From NCBI GenBank assembly GCA_003241215.1, contig QFOL01000173.1, positions 1 to 8,230 on the forward strand: a stretch of DNA of 8,230 nucleotides. The letters run 5' to 3'. The notes below the pieces were generated by a model, which saw only the letters and a list, made by a program, of their open reading frames with translations, did not search any database and was not told where the DNA came from. Shown in pieces: positions 1 to 6,166 of the stretch. The DNA is from Agrobacterium fabrum (GTDB lineage Bacteria; Pseudomonadota; Alphaproteobacteria; Rhizobiales; Rhizobiaceae). Each line of letters opens with the position of its first letter. Within the stretch, counting starts at the first letter, position 1. Position numbers and translations under genes: made by a program.

Positions 1-38
1 ACGCCACCGGCGCCGATGATCAGAACGTTCTTCTTCAT
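1..38 (-). CDS. Carboxynorspermidine synthase (carboxyspermidine dehydrogenase), N-terminal fragment
   Basis: Only the first 12 full codons are inside the window, reading MKKNVLIIGAGG and running off the left edge. The start is an ATG whose complement is at 36-38, preceded by a strong AAGGAGG-type ribosome binding site (complement around 49-55). The Rossmann glycine pattern GxGG after a beta-strand indicates an NAD(P)-binding enzyme. Its position 60 bases downstream of nspC on the same strand is the known arrangement for the saccharopine-dehydrogenase-like enzyme that condenses aspartate semialdehyde with putrescine (or diaminopropane), making the substrate of NspC. The Rossmann start is seen; the exact enzyme is inferred from the neighbour. 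Another NAD(P)-dependent dehydrogenase cannot be excluded from so short a piece. Confidence 0.7.
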   Translation of the reverse strand, partial: MKKNVLIIGAGG

Positions 39-98
39 TTCAGGTGATGCCTCCTTTTCCCCGCAGGGATGAGCTTCGTTGGATGTTGAAACAGGGTT

Positions 99-1196
99 TT
101 AAGACAGGCTTTGCTCGAAATCGGCAAAGTCGAATTCACGAACGGCGCGCACGGTGCCGTCCAGTTCCTTGATGGCAATCGCCGGCATCTTCACGCCGTT
201 GAACCAGTTCTTCTTGACCATGGTGTAACCGGCCGCATCCTGGAAGGAGATGCGGTCACCCACCTTCAGCTCCTTGTCGAAGCGGAAGTCGCCGAAAATA
301 TCACCGGCGAGGCAGGACTTGCCGCAGACCATATAGGGGTGTTCCCCCTCATTCGGCGAAACCTTGGCGGTTTCACGATAGATCAAGAGGTCGAGCATAT
401 GCGCTTCGATGGAGCTGTCGACGATGGCGAGGTTCTTGCCGTTGAACAGCGTGTCGAGAACCGTCACCTCAAGCGTCGTGCTCCTGGTGATCGAGGCTTC
501 GCCCGGCTCCAGATAGACCTGCACGCCATATTTTTCCGAGAAAGCCCGGAGGCGGTCACAGAACTGGTCGAGCGGATAATTGTCACCGGTGAAATGGATG
601 CCGCCGCCGAGGCTGACCCATTCGGCGCGCGAGAGCAGCGATCCGAATTTCTCCTCGATCTGCGTCAACATGCGGTCGAACAGGGAAAAATCGCTGTTTT
701 CGCAATTGTTGTGGATCATGAAGCCGGAAATACGGTCCATGACCTTGTCGACCTTGGCGACATCCCATTCGCCCAGCCGGCTGAACGGGCGCGCAGGATC
801 GGCAAGATCGAAGCTCGAGGAGCTGACCTGCGGGTTGAGGCGCAGACCACGCGTAATGCCGGAAGCCTTGTCGGCGAAACGCTCAAGCTGACCGATGGAA
901 TTGAAGATGATCTTGTCGGCATTCGCAATCACCTCGTCGATTTCGTAATCGGCATAGGCGACGGAATAGGCATGGGTCTCGCCGCCGAATTTCTCGCGGC
1001 CGAGGCGCACCTCATAAAGCGAGGACGAGGTGGTGCCGTCCATATATTGCGACATGAAATCGAACACCGACCATGTGGCGAAGCACTTCAGCGCCAGAAG
1101 CGCCTTGGCGCCGGATTTTTCCCGCACATAGGCAATCTTCTCCATGTTGCGAAGAAGTTTTGTCTTGTCGATGAGGTAATAGGGCGTCTGCAGCAT
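99..1196 (-). CDS. nspC: Carboxynorspermidine/carboxyspermidine decarboxylase
   Basis: This 365-residue PLP enzyme of the alanine-racemase-fold decarboxylase family (relatives: LysA, ornithine decarboxylase) removes CO2 from carboxy(nor)spermidine, the last step of the S-adenosylmethionine-independent route to spermidine. The PLP lysine is K37 in ALALKCF. HNNCEN is at 162-167, the phosphate-binding GGG at 197-199, EPGEA at 230-234, and the catalytic cysteine block CGKSCLAGD at 291-299, with C295 at the usual catalytic position and D299 nearby. Length is normal for NspC and the reading frame is intact. The ATG start leaves family-typical MLQTPYYLID at the N terminus, but the Shine-Dalgarno sequence in front of it is weak. 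It is cotranscribed with the downstream dehydrogenase. LysA is unlikely because the protein is short and has the CGxSCLAGD motif. Confidence 0.95.
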   Translation of the reverse strand: MLQTPYYLIDKTKLLRNMEKIAYVREKSGAKALLALKCFATWSVFDFMSQYMDGTTSSSLYEVRLGREKFGGETHAYSVAYADYEIDEVIANADKIIFNSIGQLERFADKASGITRGLRLNPQVSSSSFDLADPARPFSRLGEWDVAKVDKVMDRISGFMIHNNCENSDFSLFDRMLTQIEEKFGSLLSRAEWVSLGGGIHFTGDNYPLDQFCDRLRAFSEKYGVQVYLEPGEASITRSTTLEVTVLDTLFNGKNLAIVDSSIEAHMLDLLIYRETAKVSPNEGEHPYMVCGKSCLAGDIFGDFRFDKELKVGDRISFQDAAGYTMVKKNWFNGVKMPAIAIKELDGTVRAVREFDFADFEQSLS

Positions 1197-1243
1197 GTCG
1201 TTTCACATATTGATTGAAGTCAAGGTACGTCTCGATGATGGGC

Positions 1244-1272
1244 CTTATATGATGCTTGTGACAGGAAAACAA
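1244..1272 (-). promoter_or_regulatory. Sigma70-like promoter for nspC
   Basis: Read on the minus strand, TTGTTT (complement 1267-1272) and TATAAG (complement 1244-1249) are separated by exactly 17 bases. Transcription would start near 1237, leaving an untranslated leader of about 40 bases before the nspC ATG. No general-stress element precedes this gene, so spermidine synthesis appears to be under housekeeping control. Confidence 0.5.
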
Positions 1273-1343
1273 ATGTCCGGCACCGAATTCCTGGAAAATC
1301 GCCCCCGAGCCGAAATGCCTGTGAAGAAAACACCTCCCCTTGC

Positions 1344-1368
1344 GGAACCAAGCCGGCATGGACGCGTT
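1344..1368 (+). promoter_or_regulatory. General-stress (EcfG/RpoE2-type) promoter for the DUF883-YqjE pair
   Basis: GGAAC (1344-1348), a 16-base spacer and CGTT (1365-1368) match exactly the established alphaproteobacterial general-stress consensus GGAAC-N16/17-CGTT. The orientation points to the DUF883 gene, with a predicted transcript start near 1375 and a leader of about 100 bases. The intergenic region 1197-1478 therefore holds two divergent promoters: a housekeeping one for nspC and this stress one. Confidence 0.85.
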
Positions 1369-1395
1369 TGAATGACGGACAGGCGGGTGTTTCGG

Positions 1396-1443
1396 CCGCC
1401 GTAACGAAGGTTCGTGAGCGGCGGCAATGTGTAACATGCCGCC
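1396..1443 (+). other. Two mutually exclusive hairpins in the DUF883 mRNA leader
   Basis: Hairpin A pairs CCGCCG (1396-1401) with CGGCGG (1419-1424) and has an inner ACGAA/TTCGT stem (1404-1408 with 1411-1415). Hairpin B pairs GGCGGCA (1420-1426) with TGCCGCC (1437-1443). Both use bases 1420-1424, so they cannot form together. The ribosome binding site at 1463-1470 lies about 20 bases downstream of B. Whether this regulates translation is inference; the palindromes could instead be a protein-binding site. Confidence 0.35.
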
Positions 1444-1478
1444 ATTCCCATCAACGATGTTCAGGAAGGACTTCACCT

Positions 1479-1823
1479 ATGGCAAGCGTGCGTAGCAACG
1501 TAAATGACAAGATCCAGCAATCCCTCGAAAACGGTGATGCAGCCGATGTGGCGGCGCAGCTCGCCCAGCTTCGCGAAGATCTGGCTAGTCTTGCCAAGAG
1601 CGTGAAGGCGCTCGGCGTCGGCGCTTCGCATGAGCTGAAGGCGCAGGCCGCCCGTGTGGCCGATGATGCCCTCACCGCATCCGGAGAAATGGCCGACAGC
1701 GTTCGCAATGAAATCTCCACGCTCAACGACAACCTCACCGACCACGTCCAGAAGAACCCGCTGCAATCCCTCGGCATCGCCGTCGGCGTCGGTTTCGTGC
1801 TCGCCCTGCTGACGCGTCGATAA
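1479..1823 (+). CDS. DUF883 (ElaB/YqjD-like) membrane-anchored protein
   Basis: This 114-residue protein has the classical DUF883 layout. A charged, alanine-rich, probably coiled-coil helix covers about residues 1-90. It is followed by the family signature KNPLQSLGIAVGVGFVLALL at 92-111, one C-terminal membrane segment, and a short basic tail LTRR. Escherichia coli YqjD and ElaB anchor in the inner membrane through this C terminus, associate with ribosomes and are stationary-phase induced. ATG 1479 is chosen because AGGAAGGA (1463-1470) sits 8 bases before it and the family domain starts there; a longer in-frame TTG at 1368 overlaps the promoter and lacks a ribosome site. The stress promoter upstream fits the stress induction known for the family. 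The YqjE-like gene follows after 10 bases. Confidence 0.9.
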   Translation: MASVRSNVNDKIQQSLENGDAADVAAQLAQLREDLASLAKSVKALGVGASHELKAQAARVADDALTASGEMADSVRNEISTLNDNLTDHVQKNPLQSLGIAVGVGFVLALLTRR

Positions 1824-1833
1824 GGCCGCGCTC

Positions 1834-2271
1834 ATGCTTGAGGCATTGCTGGTCTATCTGGGGGAGACCCAGCGCGAGGGGCGCGTCGTTACACGGCGAT
1901 TGCGTGCGACCATAATCCTGTCGGTTCTGACCGGGATATTTTTTCTGATCGCCTTCATCGCCGCGGTGGTGGCGGGGTCCATCTACCTTGCCCGGCATGT
2001 GGGTGCAGGCCCTGCGGCGCTCGTCGTCGCCGGGACCGCGTTCCTGCTCGGCGTCATCATGCTGGTGGCGCTGGCGATCGTCAAACGCCCGAGGGTCTAT
2101 GCCGCACGTCCTGCTGTCGCACCTTTGACTGCGGCGCCGCTTGCCGCAGCACCGCTCGCCCTGCAATCGCTGCTGACACTGGCGATTCAGGCGCGCCCCT
2201 ATGCGACGCTCGCCGTGGCAGTCGCCGCCGGTTTCCTGGCCACAAGGGTCAATACAAAAAAGTCCAAGTAA
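1834..2271 (+). CDS. YqjE/putative holin-X-like phage holin superfamily membrane protein
   Basis: This 145-residue integral membrane protein has two long hydrophobic helices at about 26-52 and 58-83, separated by a short ARHVGAG turn, and a third hydrophobic stretch at about 122-136. A basic KRPR follows helix 2. An Ala/Pro linker at 91-109 repeats the unit APL, and the tail is lysine-rich (TKKSK). The topology, and the position 10 bases behind a DUF883 gene, match the yqjD-yqjE arrangement of proteobacteria and the actinobacterial holin-X/YqjE family. Despite the family label, no lysis genes are nearby and no lytic role is suggested. A weak AAGG ribosome site overlapping the upstream stop suggests translational coupling. 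The biochemical role of this family is unknown. Confidence 0.75.
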   Translation: MLEALLVYLGETQREGRVVTRRLRATIILSVLTGIFFLIAFIAAVVAGSIYLARHVGAGPAALVVAGTAFLLGVIMLVALAIVKRPRVYAARPAVAPLTAAPLAAAPLALQSLLTLAIQARPYATLAVAVAAGFLATRVNTKKSK

Positions 2272-2294
2272 CTTCTTGGCGGCACGAGAAGGCG

Positions 2295-2331
2295 AACCGC
2301 GCGTCCAGACGATGGATGCGCGGTTTTTTTT
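2295..2331 (+). terminator. Intrinsic terminator of the DUF883-YqjE operon
   Basis: AACCGCGCGTCC (2295-2306) pairs with GGATGCGCGGTT (2314-2325) over 12 positions with a single G-U pair, leaving a 7-base loop. It is followed by eight consecutive T (2324-2331). The hairpin lies 24 bases after the YqjE-like stop codon and separates this operon from exoB. Confidence 0.9.
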
Positions 2332-2333
2332 AT

Positions 2334-2373
2334 GTTACCCGCGAAGGATAGACTGGTTGATGGCGTTACCCGC
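2334..2373. repeat. Direct repeat GTTACCCGC in the exoB upstream region
   Basis: GTTACCCGC occurs at 2334-2342 and again at 2365-2373, 31 bases apart start to start, close to three helical turns. It lies between the upstream terminator and exoB, where regulator sites would be expected. The regulator is unknown and chance cannot be excluded for a 9-base match. Confidence 0.3.
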
Positions 2374-2376
2374 CAT
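2360..2376. promoter_or_regulatory. Perfect inverted repeat upstream of exoB (possible operator)
   Basis: ATGGCG (2360-2365) and CGCCAT (2371-2376) form a perfect 6-base inverted repeat around TTACC. The right half overlaps the second copy of the GTTACCCGC repeat. It could be an operator or a small RNA hairpin. No clear -35/-10 pair was found in this region, so its relation to the promoter is unknown. Confidence 0.3.
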
Positions 2377-2404
2377 GCCGCCCTTATTTGAACAAAGTGA
2401 CATA

Positions 2405-2423
2405 CAGTCTCGGGCAGTCTCGG
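2405..2423. repeat. Tandem CAGTCTCGG repeat, 10-base period
   Basis: CAGTCTCGG is repeated at 2405-2413 and 2415-2423, separated by a single G. The unit length equals about one DNA turn. It lies 30 to 48 bases before the exoB start, either in the promoter or in the mRNA leader. Confidence 0.4.
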
Positions 2424-2452
2424 CGCGTCCGTAATTTTCTGAAAGGCAATTG

Positions 2453-3436
2453 ATGAAAAAGAAAGTCCTTGTCGTCGGCGGTGCCGGCTATATCGGTTCG
2501 CACACCTGCCTTCTCCTCTCCGAGCGAGGATATGAACCGGTCGTTTTCGACAATCTCTCCAACGGGCATGAGGAATTCGTCCGCTGGGGGCCCTTCGAAC
2601 AGGGCGATATTCGCGACCGGGCGCGGCTGGACGAGGTCTTCGCCAAACACCGGCCGGAAGCCGTTCTGCATTTCGCCGCGCTGATCGAAGTCGGCGAGTC
2701 AGTCAAGCAGCCCGTCGCTTTCTACGACAACAACGTCATCGGCTCGCTCAACCTGCTCTCCGCCGCCATCGATGCAGGCGTCACGGCCTTCGTTTTTTCG
2801 TCCACCTGCGCAACTTACGGATTGCCGGAACAGGTGCCGATCGATGAAACGCACCGGCAGGCGCCGATCAACCCCTATGGCCGCACCAAATGGGTGGTGG
2901 AGCAGGCGCTGAAGGATTACAGCACCTATAAGGGGCTGCGCTCGGTGATGCTGCGCTATTTCAACGCTGCGGGCGCGGATTTCGAAGGCCGCATCGGCGA
3001 ATGGCACAAGCCGGAGACCCACGCGATCCCGCTCGCCATCGAGGCCGCACTCGGCCGGCGTCAGGGCTTCAAGGTGTTCGGCACGGATTACGACACACGC
3101 GACGGCACCTGCGTGCGCGACTATATCCACATTCTCGATCTCGCCGATGCGCATGTGCGGGCCGTGGATTATCTGCTGGATGGCGGAGAAACCGTCGAAC
3201 TCAACCTCGGCACCGGCACCGGCACCACGGTGAAGGAATTGCTGGCGGCGATTTCGGAGGTCTCCGGCCGCCCCTTCCCCGTCGAATATACCGGACGCCG
3301 CGATGGCGATTCCACCACGCTGGTCGCCAATAACGACAAGGCGAAGGAGGTTCTCGGCTGGGAACCGCGTTATTCCCTGTCTGACATCATCAAATCCGCC
3401 TGGGCGTGGCATTCCTCCCGCAATGCCGGGGATTGA
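2453..3436 (+). CDS. exoB: UDP-glucose 4-epimerase (GalE/ExoB)
   Basis: This 327-residue short-chain dehydrogenase-fold enzyme interconverts UDP-glucose and UDP-galactose in the cytoplasm, supplying galactose for exopolysaccharide (succinoglycan) and lipopolysaccharide in rhizobia. The NAD-binding GGAGYIGSH is at 9-17 and the substrate serines in SST at 116-118. The catalytic pair is Y142 and K146 in YGRTK, followed by RYFNAAG at 168-174 and RDYIHILDLADAH at 222-234. All are GalE hallmarks and the length is typical. ATG 2453 is preferred over the TTG one codon upstream because AAAGG (2442-2446) is well spaced and the MKKKVLVVGG start is typical. The gene stands alone between a terminator and a convergent gene. 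The exoB name follows rhizobial usage; galE is equivalent. Confidence 0.95.
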   Translation: MKKKVLVVGGAGYIGSHTCLLLSERGYEPVVFDNLSNGHEEFVRWGPFEQGDIRDRARLDEVFAKHRPEAVLHFAALIEVGESVKQPVAFYDNNVIGSLNLLSAAIDAGVTAFVFSSTCATYGLPEQVPIDETHRQAPINPYGRTKWVVEQALKDYSTYKGLRSVMLRYFNAAGADFEGRIGEWHKPETHAIPLAIEAALGRRQGFKVFGTDYDTRDGTCVRDYIHILDLADAHVRAVDYLLDGGETVELNLGTGTGTTVKELLAAISEVSGRPFPVEYTGRRDGDSTTLVANNDKAKEVLGWEPRYSLSDIIKSAWAWHSSRNAGD

Positions 3437-3458
3437 ATAATCGGCGATCCGATACAAA

Positions 3459-3486
3459 AAGACACCGGCCTTCTGGCCGGTGTCTT
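3459..3486 (-). terminator. Convergent terminator between exoB and the PRC-barrel gene
   Basis: GACACCGGCC (3461-3470) and GGCCGGTGTC (3475-3484) form a perfect 10-bp stem with a TTCT loop, extendable by two A-T pairs. Five A at 3456-3460 become five U on the minus strand, so it is a good terminator for the PRC-barrel gene, whose stop lies 54 bases away. On the plus strand the tail is only TCTTCC, so it may serve exoB less efficiently. Confidence 0.8.
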
Positions 3487-3539
3487 CCGCGAGACGGCTA
3501 ATTGAAGCCGGTCCCGCTCCTGCCTCCCAGGTATGGGAA

Positions 3540-4112
3540 TTAGGGCTTGGTGGCTGAAGTCGTCGTGCTGTCGGGAGCCGCAGGCATTGCCGCATTCTTT
3601 TCGCTGGCCTTCTGTTCCAGCGTCTTGAATTCCGGAGCTGACTTCAGCGTTTCCGCCGTTTCCGTCGTTGTCAGGCGGATGGTGCCGTCCTGCGCGTTGC
3701 GCGTCATCGTGACCTTGTCCATCGGAACGGCAACGTCCTTTGCACCGATGCCGAGGAAGCCGCCGACGCCGATCACGGCCGCAACCAGACCGCCATCTTC
3801 TTCCATGATGAGGTTAGTGACGTTGCCGATGCTTTCATCGGCTGCGGTATAGACCGCCTTGCCGATATAATCGTTGGCGCTGACCTGCGTTTCGTCCTGT
3901 TCGGTCAGATAGGCGCCGCCCGTCGTTGCGGCCGCGCTGTCATTGGTCGCAGGAGCCGCAGGCGTCATCGGGGTGGCGGGGGTCGCCGGCTCCGTCTGCG
4001 CGCCCGGATTTTCCGGCGCAGGCTGGGTAGTACCCTGAGCGATGGCCAGCGGCGCGAAGGCCGTCGTGCCCATCAGGGCGGCGGTGACAAGGATCATAAG
4101 TTTCTTAGCCAT
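3540..4112 (-). CDS. Exported PRC-barrel domain protein
   Basis: This 190-residue protein begins with a clear Sec signal peptide: basic MAKK, a hydrophobic core, and probable cleavage after AIA at residue 25. An Ala/Pro/Thr-rich linker covers about 26-68. A PRC-barrel domain follows at about 72-145, including the DYIGKAVYTAADESIGNV strand pair and GGLVAAVIGVGGFLGIGAK. A short charged helix and a low-complexity Ser/Thr tail finish it. PRC-barrel proteins of this exported type are common in Rhizobiales and often stress-induced, but have no assigned reaction; a periplasmic role is inferred from the signal peptide. AAGGAAGG lies 7 bases before the ATG. An exact general-stress promoter precedes it and a terminator follows, so it is a single-gene unit. 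Confidence 0.85.
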   Translation of the reverse strand: MAKKLMILVTAALMGTTAFAPLAIAQGTTQPAPENPGAQTEPATPATPMTPAAPATNDSAAATTGGAYLTEQDETQVSANDYIGKAVYTAADESIGNVTNLIMEEDGGLVAAVIGVGGFLGIGAKDVAVPMDKVTMTRNAQDGTIRLTTTETAETLKSAPEFKTLEQKASEKNAAMPAAPDSTTTSATKP

Positions 4113-4164
4113 TTTCGTACCTTCCTTTCATCGTTCTCAACTGGCCGGCGGAGATGAATTTCAT
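4105..4164 (-). CDS. Possible 19-codon upstream ORF overlapping the PRC-barrel start
   Basis: Within the predicted leader of the PRC-barrel mRNA, an ATG (complement 4162-4164) opens a frame encoding MKFISAGQLRTMKGRYENG. It ends at a TAA overlapping the PRC-barrel start region by 8 bases. Its ribosome site is poor (AGCGGA). Such an overlap could couple translation, but a chance open frame of this size is common. No homologue is recognised. Confidence 0.2.
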   Translation of the reverse strand: MKFISAGQLRTMKGRYENG

Positions 4165-4183
4165 GTCCGCTTCTCGGCCGGTT
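4139..4183 (-). other. Hairpin in the PRC-barrel mRNA leader
   Basis: Bases 4139-4147 pair with 4175-4183 (one A-C mismatch in the transcript), and GCGGA (4148-4152) pairs with TCCGC (4166-4170). This makes a two-part stem near the predicted 5' end of the stress transcript. The ATG of the possible upstream ORF lies in the apical loop. A role in mRNA stability or translation is inference. Confidence 0.35.
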
Positions 4184-4192
4184 CGTCTGGCA

Positions 4193-4218
4193 AACGGGTC
4201 GGTCGTTGAAATAGTTCC
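4193..4218 (-). promoter_or_regulatory. General-stress (EcfG/RpoE2-type) promoter for the PRC-barrel gene
   Basis: On the minus strand the sequence reads GGAAC (complement 4214-4218), 17 bases, then CGTT (complement 4193-4196), an exact match to the GGAAC-N16/17-CGTT consensus. The predicted transcript start near 4186 leaves a leader of about 75 bases before the PRC-barrel ATG. Confidence 0.85.
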
Positions 4219-4283
4219 GATTTTTTCAATCACGCCGACGCAATTATCGTCTGCCGCAACAACCGAAGGTAAAAAAACAGGCA

Positions 4284-4311
4284 TTGCTAAAGGGGGATGG
4301 CGCGGTATTAT
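4284..4311 (+). promoter_or_regulatory. Sigma70-like promoter for the membrane HWE kinase
   Basis: TTGCTA (4284-4289), a 16-base spacer and TATTAT (4306-4311) resemble a housekeeping promoter. Transcription would start near 4318, about 32 bases before the kinase ATG. No GGAAC-type element faces this gene, unlike the other signalling and stress genes here. Confidence 0.5.
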
Positions 4312-4349
4312 CCCTGCCGTAACAATGCCGTAACTGCCGGAGTTTTTGT

Positions 4350-6074
4350 ATGCCTCGACCCGGCAACAGACTGAAAGACATGATCTCGGCCTTGCGTCGC
4401 CGCAGTGCGAATTTTTTCCCGACCGCCTCCATCGGCACCTATCTGGTGGTGATGGCAACCGTCATCACGCTGCCGCTCATTCTTTTCGGCGGCTACCTGA
4501 TGCTGCGCCTCGAAGCGGAAAAACGCGACGACCTGCAACGGGAAACCATCGAGGATGTCCGCGTCGTCAGCCGCAACATCGATCGTCGCCTGCAGGAAAT
4601 CGCCACGTCGCTCAACCTCCTGTCGCAATTCCCGGAACTTGAGAGCGGCAACCTCGCCGCGTTTCAGGGCCGTGTCGCCGGCAGCCTGAAACGGGAGGGC
4701 CTCTACGCCATCCTCGCCACCAGGGACGGCCAGCAGCGCCTCAACACGCGCCTCCCCTATGGCCAGCCCCTCGGCAAGGTGCCGGACGAGGCCAATCTCA
4801 CAAAGGCGATCGAATCCCGCCGCATCACCGTCTCGGACATGTTTTTCGGCGCGACCAGCAAGGAGTGGGTGTTCAACGTCACCATGCCGCTCAACGCGGA
4901 ACTGGGCTCGGCCGGGGACGCCCTGATCCTGACGCAGAACGCCAGCGACCTGAGCCGGCTCATTCCCACGGAAAACCTGCCGCGCAACTGGGGCGTCGCC
5001 ATTATCGACGGCACCAACCGCGTCGTCGTCTCCAGCGCGCCCAGCGAGGCGGAGGTCGGCAAGCCGTTTTTCACCCCCGACATCGTTTCGGAAATGCAGG
5101 CCTTCAGCGGCAATTTTTTCGACGGCAAGGGTAATCTTTACGCCTATGCGCAATTGCCGGGCTGGCAATGGAAGAGCGTGATGTGGGGCCCGCTCGCCTC
5201 AAACCAGGCGGCGTTGATAGTTACATGGCGGCAGATGATGATCGGCAGCCTGATGCTGGTGCTGATCGCCATCGGCGGCGCCTATCTGGTCGGCCGGCAA
5301 TTGCGCAGCTCCATCCGTGACCTGACCCTGATGGCCGAGCGCATCGGTGAGGGCGAGATCGTCGCACCCGTCGATACCAAGATCAAGGAAGCCAACCAGG
5401 TCGCCATCGCGCTCTCCAACGCCTCCTTCGACAGAAGCCAGTCGGAAGAGCGCCTGCAACTGCTGCTGCACGAACTGGTTCACCGCTCCAAGAACATTCT
5501 GACACTGGTTCAGGCAATGATCAGGCAATTGGGACGCGAAAATAAAAGCATCCCGGAATTCCAGAAGGAGGTCGATCACCGCCTGCGCGGTCTTGGCATG
5601 TCGATCCGCGCCCTGGCGGAAGTTCAGTGGCAGGGCCTGCCAATCCGCAGGCTGATCGAGACTCATCTCGATGTTTTCGGCACCGTGTCGCAGCGTTTCG
5701 TTCTCACCGGAGATGACTTCATGCTTTCTCCGGAAGCGGCGCAGAATTTTGGTCTCGTCATCCATGAGCTGACGACGAATTCCATAAAATATGGCGCATT
5801 GTCGGCTGCATCGGGAAAAATCACCCTGCGCTGGCAATCCGTTGAAAAGGACGGGCGACAGATGCTCCATCTGGTCTGGACCGAAACGGGCGGGCCGCCG
5901 GCAAGAGAGCCGAGCCGCAAGGGCTTCGGCACCACGGTCATCAAAAGGCACGCGGAAGGCGCCTTTGGCGGACAGGTGGTGACCGACTATCGCGAAACCG
6001 GTTTCGAATGGTCCCTGGAAGCGCCGATGCGTTATTTCACGCCCAAACGATCGGAACAGACAGGCACACATTGA
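4350..6074 (+). CDS. Membrane HWE-family sensor histidine kinase with periplasmic sensor and HAMP
   Basis: This 574-residue kinase has one membrane helix at about 29-52, a periplasmic region at about 53-289 resembling Cache-type sensors, and a second membrane helix at about 296-314. A HAMP-like linker (about 315-365) leads to a HWE kinase core. The phosphoacceptor is H378 in LVHRSKN. The N-box is HELTTNSIKYGALS from H472, with the family-defining histidine and N477. The WTE motif is W510-E512, and the G-box KGFGTTV is at 524-530. All catalytic motifs are intact. GGAG (4339-4342) sits 7 bases before the ATG. There is no response regulator partner beside it on this strand; PhyR, encoded about 1.3 kb away, is a plausible target because HWE kinases feed PhyR in other alphaproteobacteria. 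The ligand is unknown. Confidence 0.88.
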   Translation: MPRPGNRLKDMISALRRRSANFFPTASIGTYLVVMATVITLPLILFGGYLMLRLEAEKRDDLQRETIEDVRVVSRNIDRRLQEIATSLNLLSQFPELESGNLAAFQGRVAGSLKREGLYAILATRDGQQRLNTRLPYGQPLGKVPDEANLTKAIESRRITVSDMFFGATSKEWVFNVTMPLNAELGSAGDALILTQNASDLSRLIPTENLPRNWGVAIIDGTNRVVVSSAPSEAEVGKPFFTPDIVSEMQAFSGNFFDGKGNLYAYAQLPGWQWKSVMWGPLASNQAALIVTWRQMMIGSLMLVLIAIGGAYLVGRQLRSSIRDLTLMAERIGEGEIVAPVDTKIKEANQVAIALSNASFDRSQSEERLQLLLHELVHRSKNILTLVQAMIRQLGRENKSIPEFQKEVDHRLRGLGMSIRALAEVQWQGLPIRRLIETHLDVFGTVSQRFVLTGDDFMLSPEAAQNFGLVIHELTTNSIKYGALSAASGKITLRWQSVEKDGRQMLHLVWTETGGPPAREPSRKGFGTTVIKRHAEGAFGGQVVTDYRETGFEWSLEAPMRYFTPKRSEQTGTH

Positions 6075-6135
6075 GGCAGAAAAACTGTGCAAAACAGCCT
6101 GACCTCCCGCCTATGTCAAAAAAATGTATTTTTCG

Positions 6136-6160
6136 GGAACCGAATCATCTCTGGCGTGTT
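6136..6160 (+). promoter_or_regulatory. Near-consensus general-stress promoter for the candidate sRNA
   Basis: GGAAC (6136-6140), a 16-base spacer and TGTT (6157-6160) differ from GGAAC-N16-CGTT only at the first base of the -10 element. It lies in the non-coding gap between convergent kinase genes and faces no plus-strand protein gene, but it is followed at once by a compact set of hairpins ending in a terminator. Transcription would start near 6167. Confidence 0.65.
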
Positions 6161-6166
6161 TTTACT

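Noticed and set aside
111..1217. 368-codon open frame antisense to nspC
   Set aside because: It mirrors nspC almost end to end, its product has no recognisable family, and long antisense frames are expected in high-G+C genes. nspC has every catalytic motif.
1368..1478. N-terminal extension of the DUF883 gene from TTG 1368
   Set aside because: The codon overlaps the -10 element of the stress promoter, so it could not be in the transcript, and the family domain starts at ATG 1479 behind a good ribosome site.
1834..2271. Holin-like protein as a sign of prophage or lysis cassette
   Set aside because: No endolysin, phage structural gene or integrase nearby; the pairing with DUF883 matches the chromosomal yqjD-yqjE arrangement.
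2827..2850. GGAAC inside exoB (and others near 3361, 3724, 4636, 4899 and 6053) as further stress promoters
   Set aside because: None is followed at 16 to 17 bases by CGTT or a close variant; most lie inside coding sequence.
2453..3436. exoB as part of the general-stress cluster
   Set aside because: No GGAAC-type element in its upstream region; terminators on both sides isolate it.
2699..3595. 298-codon open frame antisense to exoB
   Set aside because: A shadow of exoB, with no ribosome site or family features, running through the convergent terminator.
4308..6092. Two long antisense frames (4308-5168 and 5199-6092) opposite the membrane kinase
   Set aside because: Their products are low-complexity, His/Gln/Arg/Ala-rich and typical of codon shadows; the kinase on the other strand is fully supported.
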